A stretch of DNA of 40,358 nucleotides from NCBI GenBank assembly GCA_902794035.1, contig CADBFN010000017.1, positions 1 through 40,358 on the forward strand. Reading direction: 5' to 3'. The DNA is from an uncultured bacterium. GTDB taxonomy: Bacteria; Cyanobacteriota; Vampirovibrionia; Gastranaerophilales; Gastranaerophilaceae. Numbering within the stretch: the stretch's first letter is position 1; each line of letters starts with the position of its first letter. Of this stretch, positions 22,748 through 30,901 are shown piece after piece. The notes beneath the pieces were generated by a model. That model saw only the letters and a list, made by a program, of their open reading frames with translations, was not told the origin of the DNA and did not search any database. A program made the translations under genes and the position numbers.

Positions 22748-23212
22748 ATGAGTGCAAATATTAAAGTCTCAAATCCAAATATAATAACAGGTAAAAACAC
22801 TCAGCCTGTAACTAATACAATTGCATCCACAGTAGTAACAGGAGATTTTTACCGCCAAAAACCTATAACAGTAAGGGAAATGGTTACACGCAGGATTAAT
22901 AAAACCTTGTGTATATGTTTGTTATGTACTATTGTTGTTACATTCATAAGCTACTATATTGCAATGAATTTCGAGGCTAAATTAAATTCTTTAGATCGCG
23001 AAATTGTAAGAATAAATACAGAAAATCTTGATTTACAGACTGATTTAGACAGATACAAATCATTTAATAATGTTGATAGTAAAATTGGAGAATTTAAGCT
23101 TCTTCAGAAGGCTGATAAGGTTTTGGAAATAACCGCAATGAATTCTTCTGACGTACAAACAGCCGGCAAAAAGGGGCATAAATCAACATTTAATTGGGCG
23201 ATTGGTTATTAA
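22748..23212 (+). CDS. FtsL/DivIC-like membrane protein
   Basis: A 154-residue bitopic protein: polar N-terminus of about 50 residues (unusually long), one membrane helix (about 53-75, LCICLLCTIVVTFISYYIAM), then a coiled-coil-prone stretch (KLNSLDREIVRINTENLDLQ, then TDLDRYKS) and a short tail. Topology, coiled coil and position right after rsmH are the FtsL pattern of many bacteria. Sequence similarity alone would not prove it. Expected role: divisome scaffold with FtsB/FtsQ-like partners, which are not in view. Confidence 0.6.
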   Translation: MSANIKVSNPNIITGKNTQPVTNTIASTVVTGDFYRQKPITVREMVTRRINKTLCICLLCTIVVTFISYYIAMNFEAKLNSLDREIVRINTENLDLQTDLDRYKSFNNVDSKIGEFKLLQKADKVLEITAMNSSDVQTAGKKGHKSTFNWAIGY

Positions 23213-23223
23213 TTAATACAAAT

Positions 23224-24855
23224 ATGATTAAAGAGGAATTACAATTATTATTTAACAAAGACGACAGAGCTTTTGATGAGAATAATATTGATTATTCGCT
23301 ATTTAAAAAATTTGATGAGTTTTTAGTATCAAAAATTGATAATTCCTTCAATCAGGAAGTTTTCAGCGTATATAAAAAATTTGTTGATATGAAGCAGGAA
23401 GCTCCTGACAGTATGAAAACGGTATTATTTTCTACTATCAGAAACTACGCAAATGATGAATTATCAAAAAAAGATTACATTGGCGCATTGGTTTTGTTTC
23501 GTTTTCTTATAGTAAAATCCGCTTTAGATTCATTGGATTACATAAATATTGCAAAATGCCTGATTTGTGTTTCTGATACAGCATTATATAAAGATTTTCT
23601 GCAGTTATACGAAAACAAAGAAGATAATAAATTGTTAGCATACATTGAACTTGCTGATATTTATAAAACAATAAAAGACTACGAATCTGCAATAAATTGC
23701 TATGAAAAATTTTTATCAAAAGACCCGACTAAAATATCTGTCTATACAATTACTGCAGATTTATACTCAAAACTCAACGGCAGTGAATCCTTAGGCAAAC
23801 AAACAGAACTTTATAAAAAGGCATATACAATTGATCCGAATAACCGTTTAATCCTGCATGGTCTTGCTTACGGGTACGAAAAACTTGGAAACAAAGACAA
23901 AGCAAAAATATTTTATGAAAAACTTTTGGAAAATAATCCTACTGAAAATGATTATTACAACTACGGCGGTTTTTTAATCAGCTGCGGGGATTTCGCAAAC
24001 GGGCACAAATACTTTACCCACAGATTTAATATTGATGATATTAATTTAAAGTATCCTGCAGATGAAGCAAAAAAATGGGATTTTAAATCAGATATATCTG
24101 ATAAAACTTTGCTAATACACTATGAGCAAGGGTTTGGAGATACAATTATGTATTGCAGGTTTGTTCCGCAAATGAAAAATATTGCCCAAAAAGTTATCTT
24201 TGTTGTTCAAGAAGAGCTTTATAATCTAATTTCAACATCAGAAATATTCAAAGATATTGAAATTATAACAGATGAGAAATCAGCAGATTATGACGTAAAT
24301 ATGGCACTTTTAGATGTGCCTTTAGTTGTTAATGCGGATTCTGATAACTTACCATACACAACAGGATATTTAAATATTCCACAATATAAACCTGCAGAAG
24401 ATAATAACAATAAATTTAAAATCGGTCTGTCATTAAGCGGAAGCAAAACCGCCAACTACTCAGGCAGAGATATTGACGTTGAAAAAATTTATAATTTATT
24501 AAAAGACATTCCAAACATTACTCTGTATAATCTCCAGAAAGAAGATAAGGAATGCGACGGGATTGTTTCTTTAGGCAAAACATTTAAAGATTTCACTGAC
24601 AGTGCCTGCGCCGTATGTAACATGGATTTAATTATATCAACTGATAATGTAATTCTTAACCTGTCAGGAGCTTTGGGTGTTGAAACAATCGGTTTATTTA
24701 ACAAAGAAACAAATTACCGCTGGTTTAAATCTGAAGGGGAAAACGTCGGCTGGTACGAAAGTGTTAAACCTTTGCAAAACAAAAAACAAAATGATTGGGA
24801 TAATACAATATCAGAACTTGAAAATATCATACAGCACAAATTAAAACTAAACTAA
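23224..24855 (+). CDS. TPR protein with glycosyltransferase-like C-terminal domain
   Basis: A 543-residue protein. The first half holds TPR units (LLAYIELADIYKTIKDYESA, INCYEKFLSKDP; GLAYGYEKLGNKDKAKIFYE, KLLENNP). After WDFKSDISDKTLLIHYEQGF comes a GT-B-like domain: GFGDTIMYCRFVPQM, IDV...TLYNLQKE, and NMDLIISTDNVILNLSGALG near the nucleotide-sugar end, followed by VETIGLF. This TPR plus heptosyltransferase-like (GT9-related) build is known from uncharacterised surface-glycan or protein-glycosylating enzymes. Donor and acceptor unknown. I chose ATG 23224; the in-frame TTG 23194 lies inside the FtsL-like gene. No ribosome site. Confidence 0.78.
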   Translation: MIKEELQLLFNKDDRAFDENNIDYSLFKKFDEFLVSKIDNSFNQEVFSVYKKFVDMKQEAPDSMKTVLFSTIRNYANDELSKKDYIGALVLFRFLIVKSALDSLDYINIAKCLICVSDTALYKDFLQLYENKEDNKLLAYIELADIYKTIKDYESAINCYEKFLSKDPTKISVYTITADLYSKLNGSESLGKQTELYKKAYTIDPNNRLILHGLAYGYEKLGNKDKAKIFYEKLLENNPTENDYYNYGGFLISCGDFANGHKYFTHRFNIDDINLKYPADEAKKWDFKSDISDKTLLIHYEQGFGDTIMYCRFVPQMKNIAQKVIFVVQEELYNLISTSEIFKDIEIITDEKSADYDVNMALLDVPLVVNADSDNLPYTTGYLNIPQYKPAEDNNNKFKIGLSLSGSKTANYSGRDIDVEKIYNLLKDIPNITLYNLQKEDKECDGIVSLGKTFKDFTDSACAVCNMDLIISTDNVILNLSGALGVETIGLFNKETNYRWFKSEGENVGWYESVKPLQNKKQNDWDNTISELENIIQHKLKLN

Positions 24856-24867
24856 AATAAAATAATC

Positions 24868-24876
24868 TGCTATAAT
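24868..24876 (+). promoter_or_regulatory. Extended -10 promoter of the 24909 gene pair
   Basis: TGC then TATAAT (24871-24876). AGAGG (24896-24900) is 8 nt before ATG 24909. Confidence 0.55.
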
Positions 24877-24908
24877 ACATATAGCAAATTTATTAAGAGG
24901 ATATGAAT

Positions 24909-25946
24909 ATGAAAAAGATATTAGCAATTTTAATGATACTATGCTGTGCCTTGCCAACATTAGCGAAAGTAAGACACAATGAAGAAATTATAACCCCGCT
25001 GACTCAGCTGGAAAAACGCCAGTTTCAGACAAGAACTTATAATACACAAGATAACATTCTTGCAATGAAATCCATTTTGAATGTATTACAGGATGAAGGA
25101 TTTATCGTGTATAACGTAAACTCTTTGTTAGGTTTCATATATGGCGTAAAAGATTTTGACATGAAAGATCCTAATATAGATATTTCAAAAGAATTTGGAG
25201 TTACGAAATCAAGATTAAACTACAACGGAGTAAATGTTGCGACATTAGAAGTCAGCGTAAATGTTACTCCATACGGCGAAAAATCAAGAATCAGAGCAAA
25301 CTTTAAACGCAAATTGCTAAATCAATACGGAAACGCTCAAATGATCAACGATATTGATGAAGCAGAATTTTATGATGAATTTTTTGCAAAAGTTGATAAA
25401 GCTTTGAACATGCAAAAAGAAATTCAGATTAAATTAACACCTGAAAATGTAAATAAACCGGCTCAGGAAATTGAAGAAACCAAACCCACAGTAACAAAAA
25501 CAACAATTAAAGAAGAAAAACAAGATACAGAAATCATTGAAACCACTAATTTAGAAGGGACAACTAAAATTGAAGAAAACAATCACACTGGGACTGAAGA
25601 AGAAACTATAACAAATGAAGTTACAGATATGCAGCAGACTTCAGAAGAAGAAACTATTACAAATGAAGCTGCAAATGCTCCGCAGACTTCGGAAGAAGAA
25701 TCAATTCCTGACGACAATCAAAATATTGCTCCTGATGAGGAAAATCAAGAATCTGCCACTTCTGAAAAAGAGTTGAAAAAACTTATGAAACAGGCAAAAG
25801 AAGAAGCAAAGCAAGCGGAAAAAGAAGCTAAAGAAGCAGCAAAAGAAGCCCACAGAATTGAAAAAGAAACAGTCAAAGCTCAAAAAGAAGCATTGAAAGA
25901 AATGAAAAAAGAAGAAAAACAATCTGAGGAAAACATAACTGAATAA
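24909..25946 (+). CDS. Exported protein with domain shared with the next gene and a long charged C-terminal helix
   Basis: A 345-residue protein: signal peptide (MKKILAILMILCCALPTLA, cleaved before KVRHNE), a folded domain at about 30-160 (KRQFQTRTYNTQDNILAM, then VLQDEGFIVYNVNSLLGFIYG), a low-complexity Thr/Glu region with a 16-residue unit repeated twice (EEETITNEVTDMQQTS and EEETITNEAANAPQTS, then EEES), and an almost uninterrupted Lys/Glu/Ala helix (about 285-340). The folded domain resembles that of 25946-26551, and a similar pattern occurs in outer-membrane lipoproteins of other Gram-negatives. A lipobox is possible (ILCC) but imperfect. The function is unknown. I chose ATG 24909 over 24903 from ribosome-site spacing. 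Confidence 0.7.
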   Translation: MKKILAILMILCCALPTLAKVRHNEEIITPLTQLEKRQFQTRTYNTQDNILAMKSILNVLQDEGFIVYNVNSLLGFIYGVKDFDMKDPNIDISKEFGVTKSRLNYNGVNVATLEVSVNVTPYGEKSRIRANFKRKLLNQYGNAQMINDIDEAEFYDEFFAKVDKALNMQKEIQIKLTPENVNKPAQEIEETKPTVTKTTIKEEKQDTEIIETTNLEGTTKIEENNHTGTEEETITNEVTDMQQTSEEETITNEAANAPQTSEEESIPDDNQNIAPDEENQESATSEKELKKLMKQAKEEAKQAEKEAKEAAKEAHRIEKETVKAQKEALKEMKKEEKQSEENITE

Positions 25947-26551
25947 TGAAAAAATTATTTTGTTTATTTTTAATAACTTTAATAGCACTGATATCTTGCA
26001 ATCGCGTATCAGCAAAACTTATGCCTAAAACTTCAAAAGAAGTTTTAACCCAAAGACAAACCGGATATTATGATACGGATACAAAATCTGTGATGAATGC
26101 TGTTGTCGCAACCCTTTATGACAATGATTATATAATAGAAGATTATGACGAAACACTTGGTTTTATACGGGCAAAAAAGACTTTAAAAGCTGCATATACA
26201 AATAAAAAAAGAGTTGCAGGCTGGTCTGTAGTACTTGCAGCTGCGACCGCATATACGGTATTTTCTTACGGTTCCACTGCCGCAACAATGTATAGTCCTT
26301 CAAGACGAATTGCTACAGAATTAAAAGATAAAACTGTTGTTATTGATGCAAATGTATATATAAACAAAATTGACGAAAATAAAACAGAAGTAAAATTTTT
26401 GCCGGTTGAAAAAGTATTACAAAATGCGGATGGGTTCGCTTTTAATCAGATGGCACCTTTAAAAGTAATCAGAATATATAAAGCTTATCCATACAAAGAG
26501 TTTTTCTCTCAGGTAGAAAATAATTTACAGGACATAAATAGCTTAATTTAA
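25946..26551 (+). CDS. Probable lipoprotein, related to the preceding gene product
   Basis: A 201-residue protein. The N-terminus MKKLFCLFLITLIALISC fits a lipobox (LISC), with an alternative cleavage at VSA. The domain LTQRQTGYYDTDTKSVMNAV, then LYDNDYIIEDYDETLGFIRA parallels the upstream protein. A hydrophobic Ala/Gly stretch (WSVVLAAATAYTVFSYGSTA) follows, then a beta-rich end. Its ATG overlaps the previous TAA (TAATG), so the two products are probably made in fixed ratio and may act together in the periplasm or outer membrane. Function unknown. Confidence 0.7.
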   Translation: MKKLFCLFLITLIALISCNRVSAKLMPKTSKEVLTQRQTGYYDTDTKSVMNAVVATLYDNDYIIEDYDETLGFIRAKKTLKAAYTNKKRVAGWSVVLAAATAYTVFSYGSTAATMYSPSRRIATELKDKTVVIDANVYINKIDENKTEVKFLPVEKVLQNADGFAFNQMAPLKVIRIYKAYPYKEFFSQVENNLQDINSLI

Positions 26552-26658
26552 CTTTTTTTTACAATAATAAATGTAAATATACGTCTTTTATTGTATATGT
26601 TTTTAGTTTATTTATTGTAAAATATTTATGACACGGAATTAACAGAGATTTAATAATA

Positions 26659-27987
26659 ATGAGAGATAGCAGAAGTTATAGAAGGACAAGAAGAGTTAAA
26701 TCCCCAAAGCGTTCAGACAGCCCTTATGAAGATTACAGAGCCGGAAGATCGAAAAAATCACATTTTTCATTAAAAAAAATTATGGCAGTAATGATTATAC
26801 TTTTGTGCCTTATTTTTGTTTTTAATTTATTTATAAGCGGAAACGATTCAAACAAAAAATCAATTTTTGCATCAATATTCCCGTTTTTAAACAATTCACA
26901 GGGAGAAACGGATTTTTCTCTGCCTTTTGGGCACCGAAGAACCAATATTTTGCTTTTAGGAGTTGATTCAAACGGTTCAGACAGTGATTTATGGCAAGGA
27001 ACAAGAACTGATACAATAATTTTAATGAATATTGATCCGCGCAGCAAAACTGTTAATGCCGTATCAATACCGAGAGACAGTAAAGTATATCTGCCAAACG
27101 GACAAGGGGTCCAAAAAATAAACGCCGCTCACGCAATCGGCGGAATAAGAATGACCGTTAAAACAGTTGAAGACACTTTGGGGGTAAAGGTTGACAGATA
27201 TATAATGTTTCACGATCAGGGCGTAAGAGCAATTGTCAAAGCACTAGGCGGTGTAGATATTTATGTTGAAAAAGACATGAAATATGATGATTACTCAGGA
27301 AAACTCCATATAAATATTACTAAAGGAAAGCATCACTTAACAGATAAAGATGTTGTGGAGTATTTAAGATTCAGACATGATGCTATGGGAGATATAGGAA
27401 GAACTAAACGCCAGCAATGGTTTTTAAGAGGCTTACTTGCCGATTTGAAAAAGCCTGAAACTCTTTTAAAAATTCCAAGATTGGTATCTGTTGCAAATAA
27501 ATACGTCAGAACAGATATGACTCCTTATGAAATGAGCCAGTATGCAAATTTGGCCACACATTTTGATATGGACAATATTGAAGTTGCAATGCTTCCTGGA
27601 GGACCTAATAAGCATGGATATATAAGCTACTGGATTTTAGACCCTGAAAAAACACAGGATGTTATTAACAGACTAATTTATCGCAAAAAATTTGAAGGGC
27701 AGAAAGAAAAATATAAAGCAAGTATTGTAAGTTCTGCAAAACGTAAAAATGATATGAAAGAACTGAAACAACTTCTTGAAGATAACAATATTGATGTAGT
27801 ATGCACAGGAGTTGTTTCTTCAACGCATTCGCAATTTATTGCCCATTCCCAATACGTTACAATTGATTATTATGCAGATTTAAAAAAACAAATTCCTCAG
27901 GTTAAATCACGCCAATTTGTATATGAGCCAAATAATTACCATTGTGCGCAATCAGATTTTACAATTGTAATCGCAGGCGAAAACTAA
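26659..27987 (+). CDS. LytR-CpsA-Psr (LCP) family protein
   Basis: A 442-residue protein: basic cytoplasmic N-terminus (RRTRRVKSPKRS, YEDYRAGRSKKS), one membrane helix (about 38-57), LCP domain (LLLGVDSNGSDSDLWQGTRT, DTIILMNIDP, SIPRDSKVYLP, INAAHAIGG, FRHDAMGDIGRTKRQQ with the phosphate-binding arginines), and a C-terminal LytR_C-like domain (KASIVSSAKRKNDMKELKQL, then NNIDVVCTG). LCP enzymes transfer polyprenyl-linked glycans to peptidoglycan or proteins; the substrate here is unknown. Short gap upstream with no clear ribosome site. DUF3137 and lemA follow. Confidence 0.92.
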   Translation: MRDSRSYRRTRRVKSPKRSDSPYEDYRAGRSKKSHFSLKKIMAVMIILLCLIFVFNLFISGNDSNKKSIFASIFPFLNNSQGETDFSLPFGHRRTNILLLGVDSNGSDSDLWQGTRTDTIILMNIDPRSKTVNAVSIPRDSKVYLPNGQGVQKINAAHAIGGIRMTVKTVEDTLGVKVDRYIMFHDQGVRAIVKALGGVDIYVEKDMKYDDYSGKLHINITKGKHHLTDKDVVEYLRFRHDAMGDIGRTKRQQWFLRGLLADLKKPETLLKIPRLVSVANKYVRTDMTPYEMSQYANLATHFDMDNIEVAMLPGGPNKHGYISYWILDPEKTQDVINRLIYRKKFEGQKEKYKASIVSSAKRKNDMKELKQLLEDNNIDVVCTGVVSSTHSQFIAHSQYVTIDYYADLKKQIPQVKSRQFVYEPNNYHCAQSDFTIVIAGEN

Positions 27988-28023
27988 TAATATTTCACGA
28001 AACTCCTGAAAGAGAGGTCATTA

Positions 28024-29190
28024 ATGAACAACATTCCAAGAATTGGCGACAAAATTATAAATGGCAAACTTGTTAGAAAAACAGAAACAGATTTAACAAA
28101 TTTGATGCCTAAGAAAACACAGACAGATAATATCGCAGAAAATAATATAAAAGAAGAACAAGTGTCAAATGATGAAATTAATGACAACACAGATATCAGT
28201 CAAGAAAGTCCAACAGAAGATACTGAACCGGAACAAACAACAAAAAGCACACAATCATCCGAACCTGAAGTCAAAGAATATTCTATAAACACATTTAAAG
28301 CTAATTATGAAAACAGATTAAATGCTATAGTAATACCAATGCTTTCAGAATATGAGCAGGAACGCAAAACCCGTTTAGTCGGGGCTTGTGCAGCGTCAGG
28401 AACATTAGGTTTTTTGGCGGCAATTGATTTCTTTTTTGTAGATGCCGATAAACATGGGGATATATTTTGGGCATTAGTTGCCGCAGCTACAGGTTCTTGG
28501 TTTTGGATAAAGAAGTCTTTTGAAAAAAAGATTAAACGCAAAGTTATGCCTATATTAATGAGGGCGGTTCCTGATTTTTCATGGGAAGAAAAACCGCCTG
28601 TAACAAAAGATGATATGAATGAAGCTAAAATCTTCCCGCTTATTCCGAAATGCTCTGTTAAATCTGACGATTGTTTTAAAGGGAAATACCGCGGTGTAAA
28701 TATTGATGTTACCGAATGCGAATTTATTTACGGTAAAAAAACTGTTTTTAAAGGTGCTGTTATAAAAATCGATATGAACAAAAATTTTGAGGGTACAACA
28801 GTAATCCGCCCCAAAAAAGAAATCGAGTTTAAACACATTAAAGATTTGAAAAAAGCTAAACTTGAAAAAATTGAACTTGAGGATATTGATTTCAACAAGA
28901 CTTATGAAATATATTCTACAGACCAAATAGAATCAAGGTATTTACTTACAACAAGTTTTATAGAAAGATTTAAAAATATTACAATGGCATTTAATTCAAA
29001 AGTGGCATTCTGTGCATTTAATGGGAAACATGTTTATATCGCTCCTTACTGCAAAAAGGATTTATTTAGCATAGGCAGTTTAATTAAACCTGTTGCTGAT
29101 CCAAATCAGTTTATGAAATTGTTTAATGAATTCGTTTCGGTTCTGGAGCTTGTTGATCATTTCAAACTTGACAAGAAACTAGGATTGTAA
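28024..29190 (+). CDS. DUF3137-like membrane protein
   Basis: A 388-residue protein: polar acidic N-terminus (about 1-85), two adjacent membrane helices (about 118-135 and 144-162) and a soluble C-terminal domain (IPLIPKCSVKSDDCFKGKYR, then YEIYSTDQIESRYLLTTSFI, and the end NEFVSVLELVDHFK). The spacing of these blocks fits DUF3137, which often stands beside lemA, as here (52 nt away). Function unknown. AGAGAGGT before ATG 28024 supports the start. Confidence 0.7.
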   Translation: MNNIPRIGDKIINGKLVRKTETDLTNLMPKKTQTDNIAENNIKEEQVSNDEINDNTDISQESPTEDTEPEQTTKSTQSSEPEVKEYSINTFKANYENRLNAIVIPMLSEYEQERKTRLVGACAASGTLGFLAAIDFFFVDADKHGDIFWALVAAATGSWFWIKKSFEKKIKRKVMPILMRAVPDFSWEEKPPVTKDDMNEAKIFPLIPKCSVKSDDCFKGKYRGVNIDVTECEFIYGKKTVFKGAVIKIDMNKNFEGTTVIRPKKEIEFKHIKDLKKAKLEKIELEDIDFNKTYEIYSTDQIESRYLLTTSFIERFKNITMAFNSKVAFCAFNGKHVYIAPYCKKDLFSIGSLIKPVADPNQFMKLFNEFVSVLELVDHFKLDKKLGL

Positions 29191-29203
29191 AACCTAAAAA
29201 ATA

Positions 29204-29212
29204 TGTTATAAT
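29204..29212 (+). promoter_or_regulatory. Extended -10 promoter of lemA
   Basis: TGT then TATAAT (29207-29212). A possible TTGTAA -35 overlaps the stop of the previous gene (16-nt spacer). GAGG stands 8 nt before ATG 29243. Confidence 0.5.
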
Positions 29213-29242
29213 GGTAATAGTAATTTTAATGAGGATTTTATT

Positions 29243-29890
29243 ATGATGAGTTTATTATTCAGTATTCCGTTAGTTGCTGCAGATGCAACAAGAACAACAG
29301 GAAATGGAGGTTTTCATATGAATGCCGGTTTAATTATTCTTTTGGTAATAATTGCATTATTATGCATACTTTATCCAATGTATGTTCGTCTAATACAGCT
29401 AAGAAATAAGACTAAAGAAGCTATGAGCGGTATAGATGTTCAGCTCAAAAAACGTTATGATTTGATTCCAAATATTTTGACAATAGCGCAAAAATATATG
29501 GAACACGAAAGGGGCTTATTTGACGAAATCACAAGATTGAGAAGTGCTGCAGCTGGAATTAAATCTGATGCTGATACAATTGGTCAAAAAATCAATCTTG
29601 ATAATCAAATAGCAGCAAAAATGGGACAGTTGATGGTAAATGTTGAAAATTACCCTCAATTAAAAGCTGATGGCACAATGATGCAGGCAATGCAGACATA
29701 TTCTGAAGTGGAAGAACATATTGCAGCGGCAAGAAGATTTTATAACAGCGCAGTGAATGAATTAAACAACGCAGTGGAAATCTTCCCAAGTTCATTGATT
29801 GCAGCAATGATAGGTATAAAATCTTATCCGTTCTTTGAAACTGATGAACAGTCAAGACAATCAGTCAATGCAACCGATTATTTAAAATAA
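29243..29890 (+). CDS. lemA: LemA family protein
   Basis: A 215-residue protein with one membrane helix (about 29-48), then the helical LemA core: NKTKEAMSGIDVQLKKRYDL, IPNILTIAQKYMEHE, ENYPQLKADGTMM, EEHIAAARRFYNSAVNELNN, FPSSLIAAMIGIKSYPFFE. LemA proteins project helices into the periplasm; the role is poorly known. A second start, ATG 29318, has an excellent GGAGG 7 nt upstream and gives the usual short LemA N-terminus. The first 25 residues (IPLVAADATRTTGNGG) may therefore be optional or a signal-like extension. A terminator follows. Confidence 0.9.
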   Translation: MMSLLFSIPLVAADATRTTGNGGFHMNAGLIILLVIIALLCILYPMYVRLIQLRNKTKEAMSGIDVQLKKRYDLIPNILTIAQKYMEHERGLFDEITRLRSAAAGIKSDADTIGQKINLDNQIAAKMGQLMVNVENYPQLKADGTMMQAMQTYSEVEEHIAAARRFYNSAVNELNNAVEIFPSSLIAAMIGIKSYPFFETDEQSRQSVNATDYLK

Positions 29891-29910
29891 ATAAATTTTA
29901 TATTATAATG

Positions 29911-29940
29911 AGGACGGGTTATAAAAATCCGTCCTTTTTA
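29911..29940 (+). terminator. Terminator after lemA
   Basis: Stem AGGACGG / CCGTCCT (29911-29917 and 29929-29935) with an 11-nt loop and a TTTTTA tail. It ends 2 nt before the tRNA-Arg gene, so that tRNA needs a promoter within lemA or this stretch, or read-through. Confidence 0.8.
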
Positions 29941-29941
29941 T

Positions 29942-30015
29942 GTGTCCGTAGCTCAGACGAATAGAGCGTGGGTCTCCGAAGCCCAAGGTCGGGGGTTTGA
30001 CTCCCCCCGGGCATA
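29942..30015 (+). tRNA. tRNA-Arg (CCG)
   Basis: 74 nt without encoded CCA. Acceptor GTGTCCG / CGGGCAT (G1-T72 and T4-G69 wobble), D arm GCTC/GAGC, anticodon stem TGGGT/GCCCA with loop CTCCGAA (anticodon CCG), variable AGGTC, T arm GGGGG-TTTGACT-CCCCC, discriminator A. Oddities: D loop AGACGAATA has A at position 19 and the T loop has T at position 56, so the near-universal G19-C56 pair would be A19-U56. A T-run follows directly. Confidence 0.9.
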
Positions 30016-30022
30016 TTTTTTA

Positions 30023-30757
30023 TTAGACTGGAATTAAAATCCTTGCTCCTGGTCTTATATTTCTTGTAATTCCGTCAGATACAGCCTTACCATTACCTAA
30101 TGTTATTTCAGTATGTCCATATTGGCTATTGTACCCTGCAACACCCTTGTCATAACACAATATACATCCTGCAGGTAATTTTTTCAAATCAACACCCTGA
30201 GCAGAAATTTCTTTAAAATTACCGGAGGATTTATAGGCATCAGCCATTCCATATCCATGAACACCCTGTTTATACGATCCTAAACCTGCATTAGCGATTG
30301 CTTTCTTTACATAAGTAGCACAACGTTTTAAAAATCTGCCGGGAGCACCATTTATTGCCGCCTGAGCAAGTTTTTGACCTTTTTCAGCACAATAGTCTGA
30401 AAGTTTACCGGTACAACGAACAACACTTTTACCTACAGATGTAATTTTACTTTTTGCAGATTGATAGAATGAACTTGCACCGGTTTTAAAACTATTCCAA
30501 ACATTAGTATAATTAAATGTTGGTAAAGTGAAATTCGAAAAAGTCGGTAGTGAGAAATTAAACCATCCGCCAAAGGGATTTGAAACAGATGAAATTCCCT
30601 GACTAACAGGATTTACAAACGGAATGTAAGGACTTGATGTTACACTCCCAAATGGCATATATTGGAACAATGGTGTATTCACCGAAGTAAATGCAGGCAA
30701 CTGAAAAGAGCTGACATTCTGATTAAATATTGGCGGTATGTTATTAAACTGAATCAT
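30023..30757 (-). CDS. CHAP/NlpC-like cysteine peptidase with Phe/Pro-rich N-terminus
   Basis: A 244-residue protein. N-terminal half: aromatic and Pro-rich repeats (LPAFTS, MPFGSV, YIPFVN, LPTFSN, LPTFNY), then a basic helical linker. C-terminal half: a papain-like amidase fold with the nucleophile in KRCATYVKKAIANAGL (about residue 142), GMADAYKSSG, LPAGCILCYDKG, and the histidine in QYGHTEITLGNGKAVSDG. Such domains cut peptidoglycan cross-links. There is no Sec signal; the start MIQFNNIPPIFNQNVSSF recalls the SFxG N-termini nearby. I chose ATG 30757 over ATG 30811 from the typical N-terminus and AGGGG upstream. Confidence 0.75.
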   Translation of the reverse strand: MIQFNNIPPIFNQNVSSFQLPAFTSVNTPLFQYMPFGSVTSSPYIPFVNPVSQGISSVSNPFGGWFNFSLPTFSNFTLPTFNYTNVWNSFKTGASSFYQSAKSKITSVGKSVVRCTGKLSDYCAEKGQKLAQAAINGAPGRFLKRCATYVKKAIANAGLGSYKQGVHGYGMADAYKSSGNFKEISAQGVDLKKLPAGCILCYDKGVAGYNSQYGHTEITLGNGKAVSDGITRNIRPGARILIPV

Positions 30758-30889
30758 TCCAAAATATCCCCTTATGTATATATAAAGTATATTTTTTTTA
30801 GATAATTGCATGTATTTCAGCTTTTGTAACGAAATGTAAATCAGATTATTGCCACATTATAATATACTGATTTAATTTGTAATTTTTTG

Positions 30890-30895
30890 TATAAT
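30890..30895 (+). promoter_or_regulatory. ruvC -10 box, leaderless geometry
   Basis: TATAAT exactly 6 nt before ATG 30902. No ribosome site; the -35 is weak (CTGATT at 30867-30872). Confidence 0.5.
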
Positions 30896-30901
30896 AAATG
30901 T

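Noticed and set aside
25701-26015. Phe-rich open frame on minus
   Set aside because: It is the antisense of the Lys/Glu-rich helix region; no ribosome site and biased composition.
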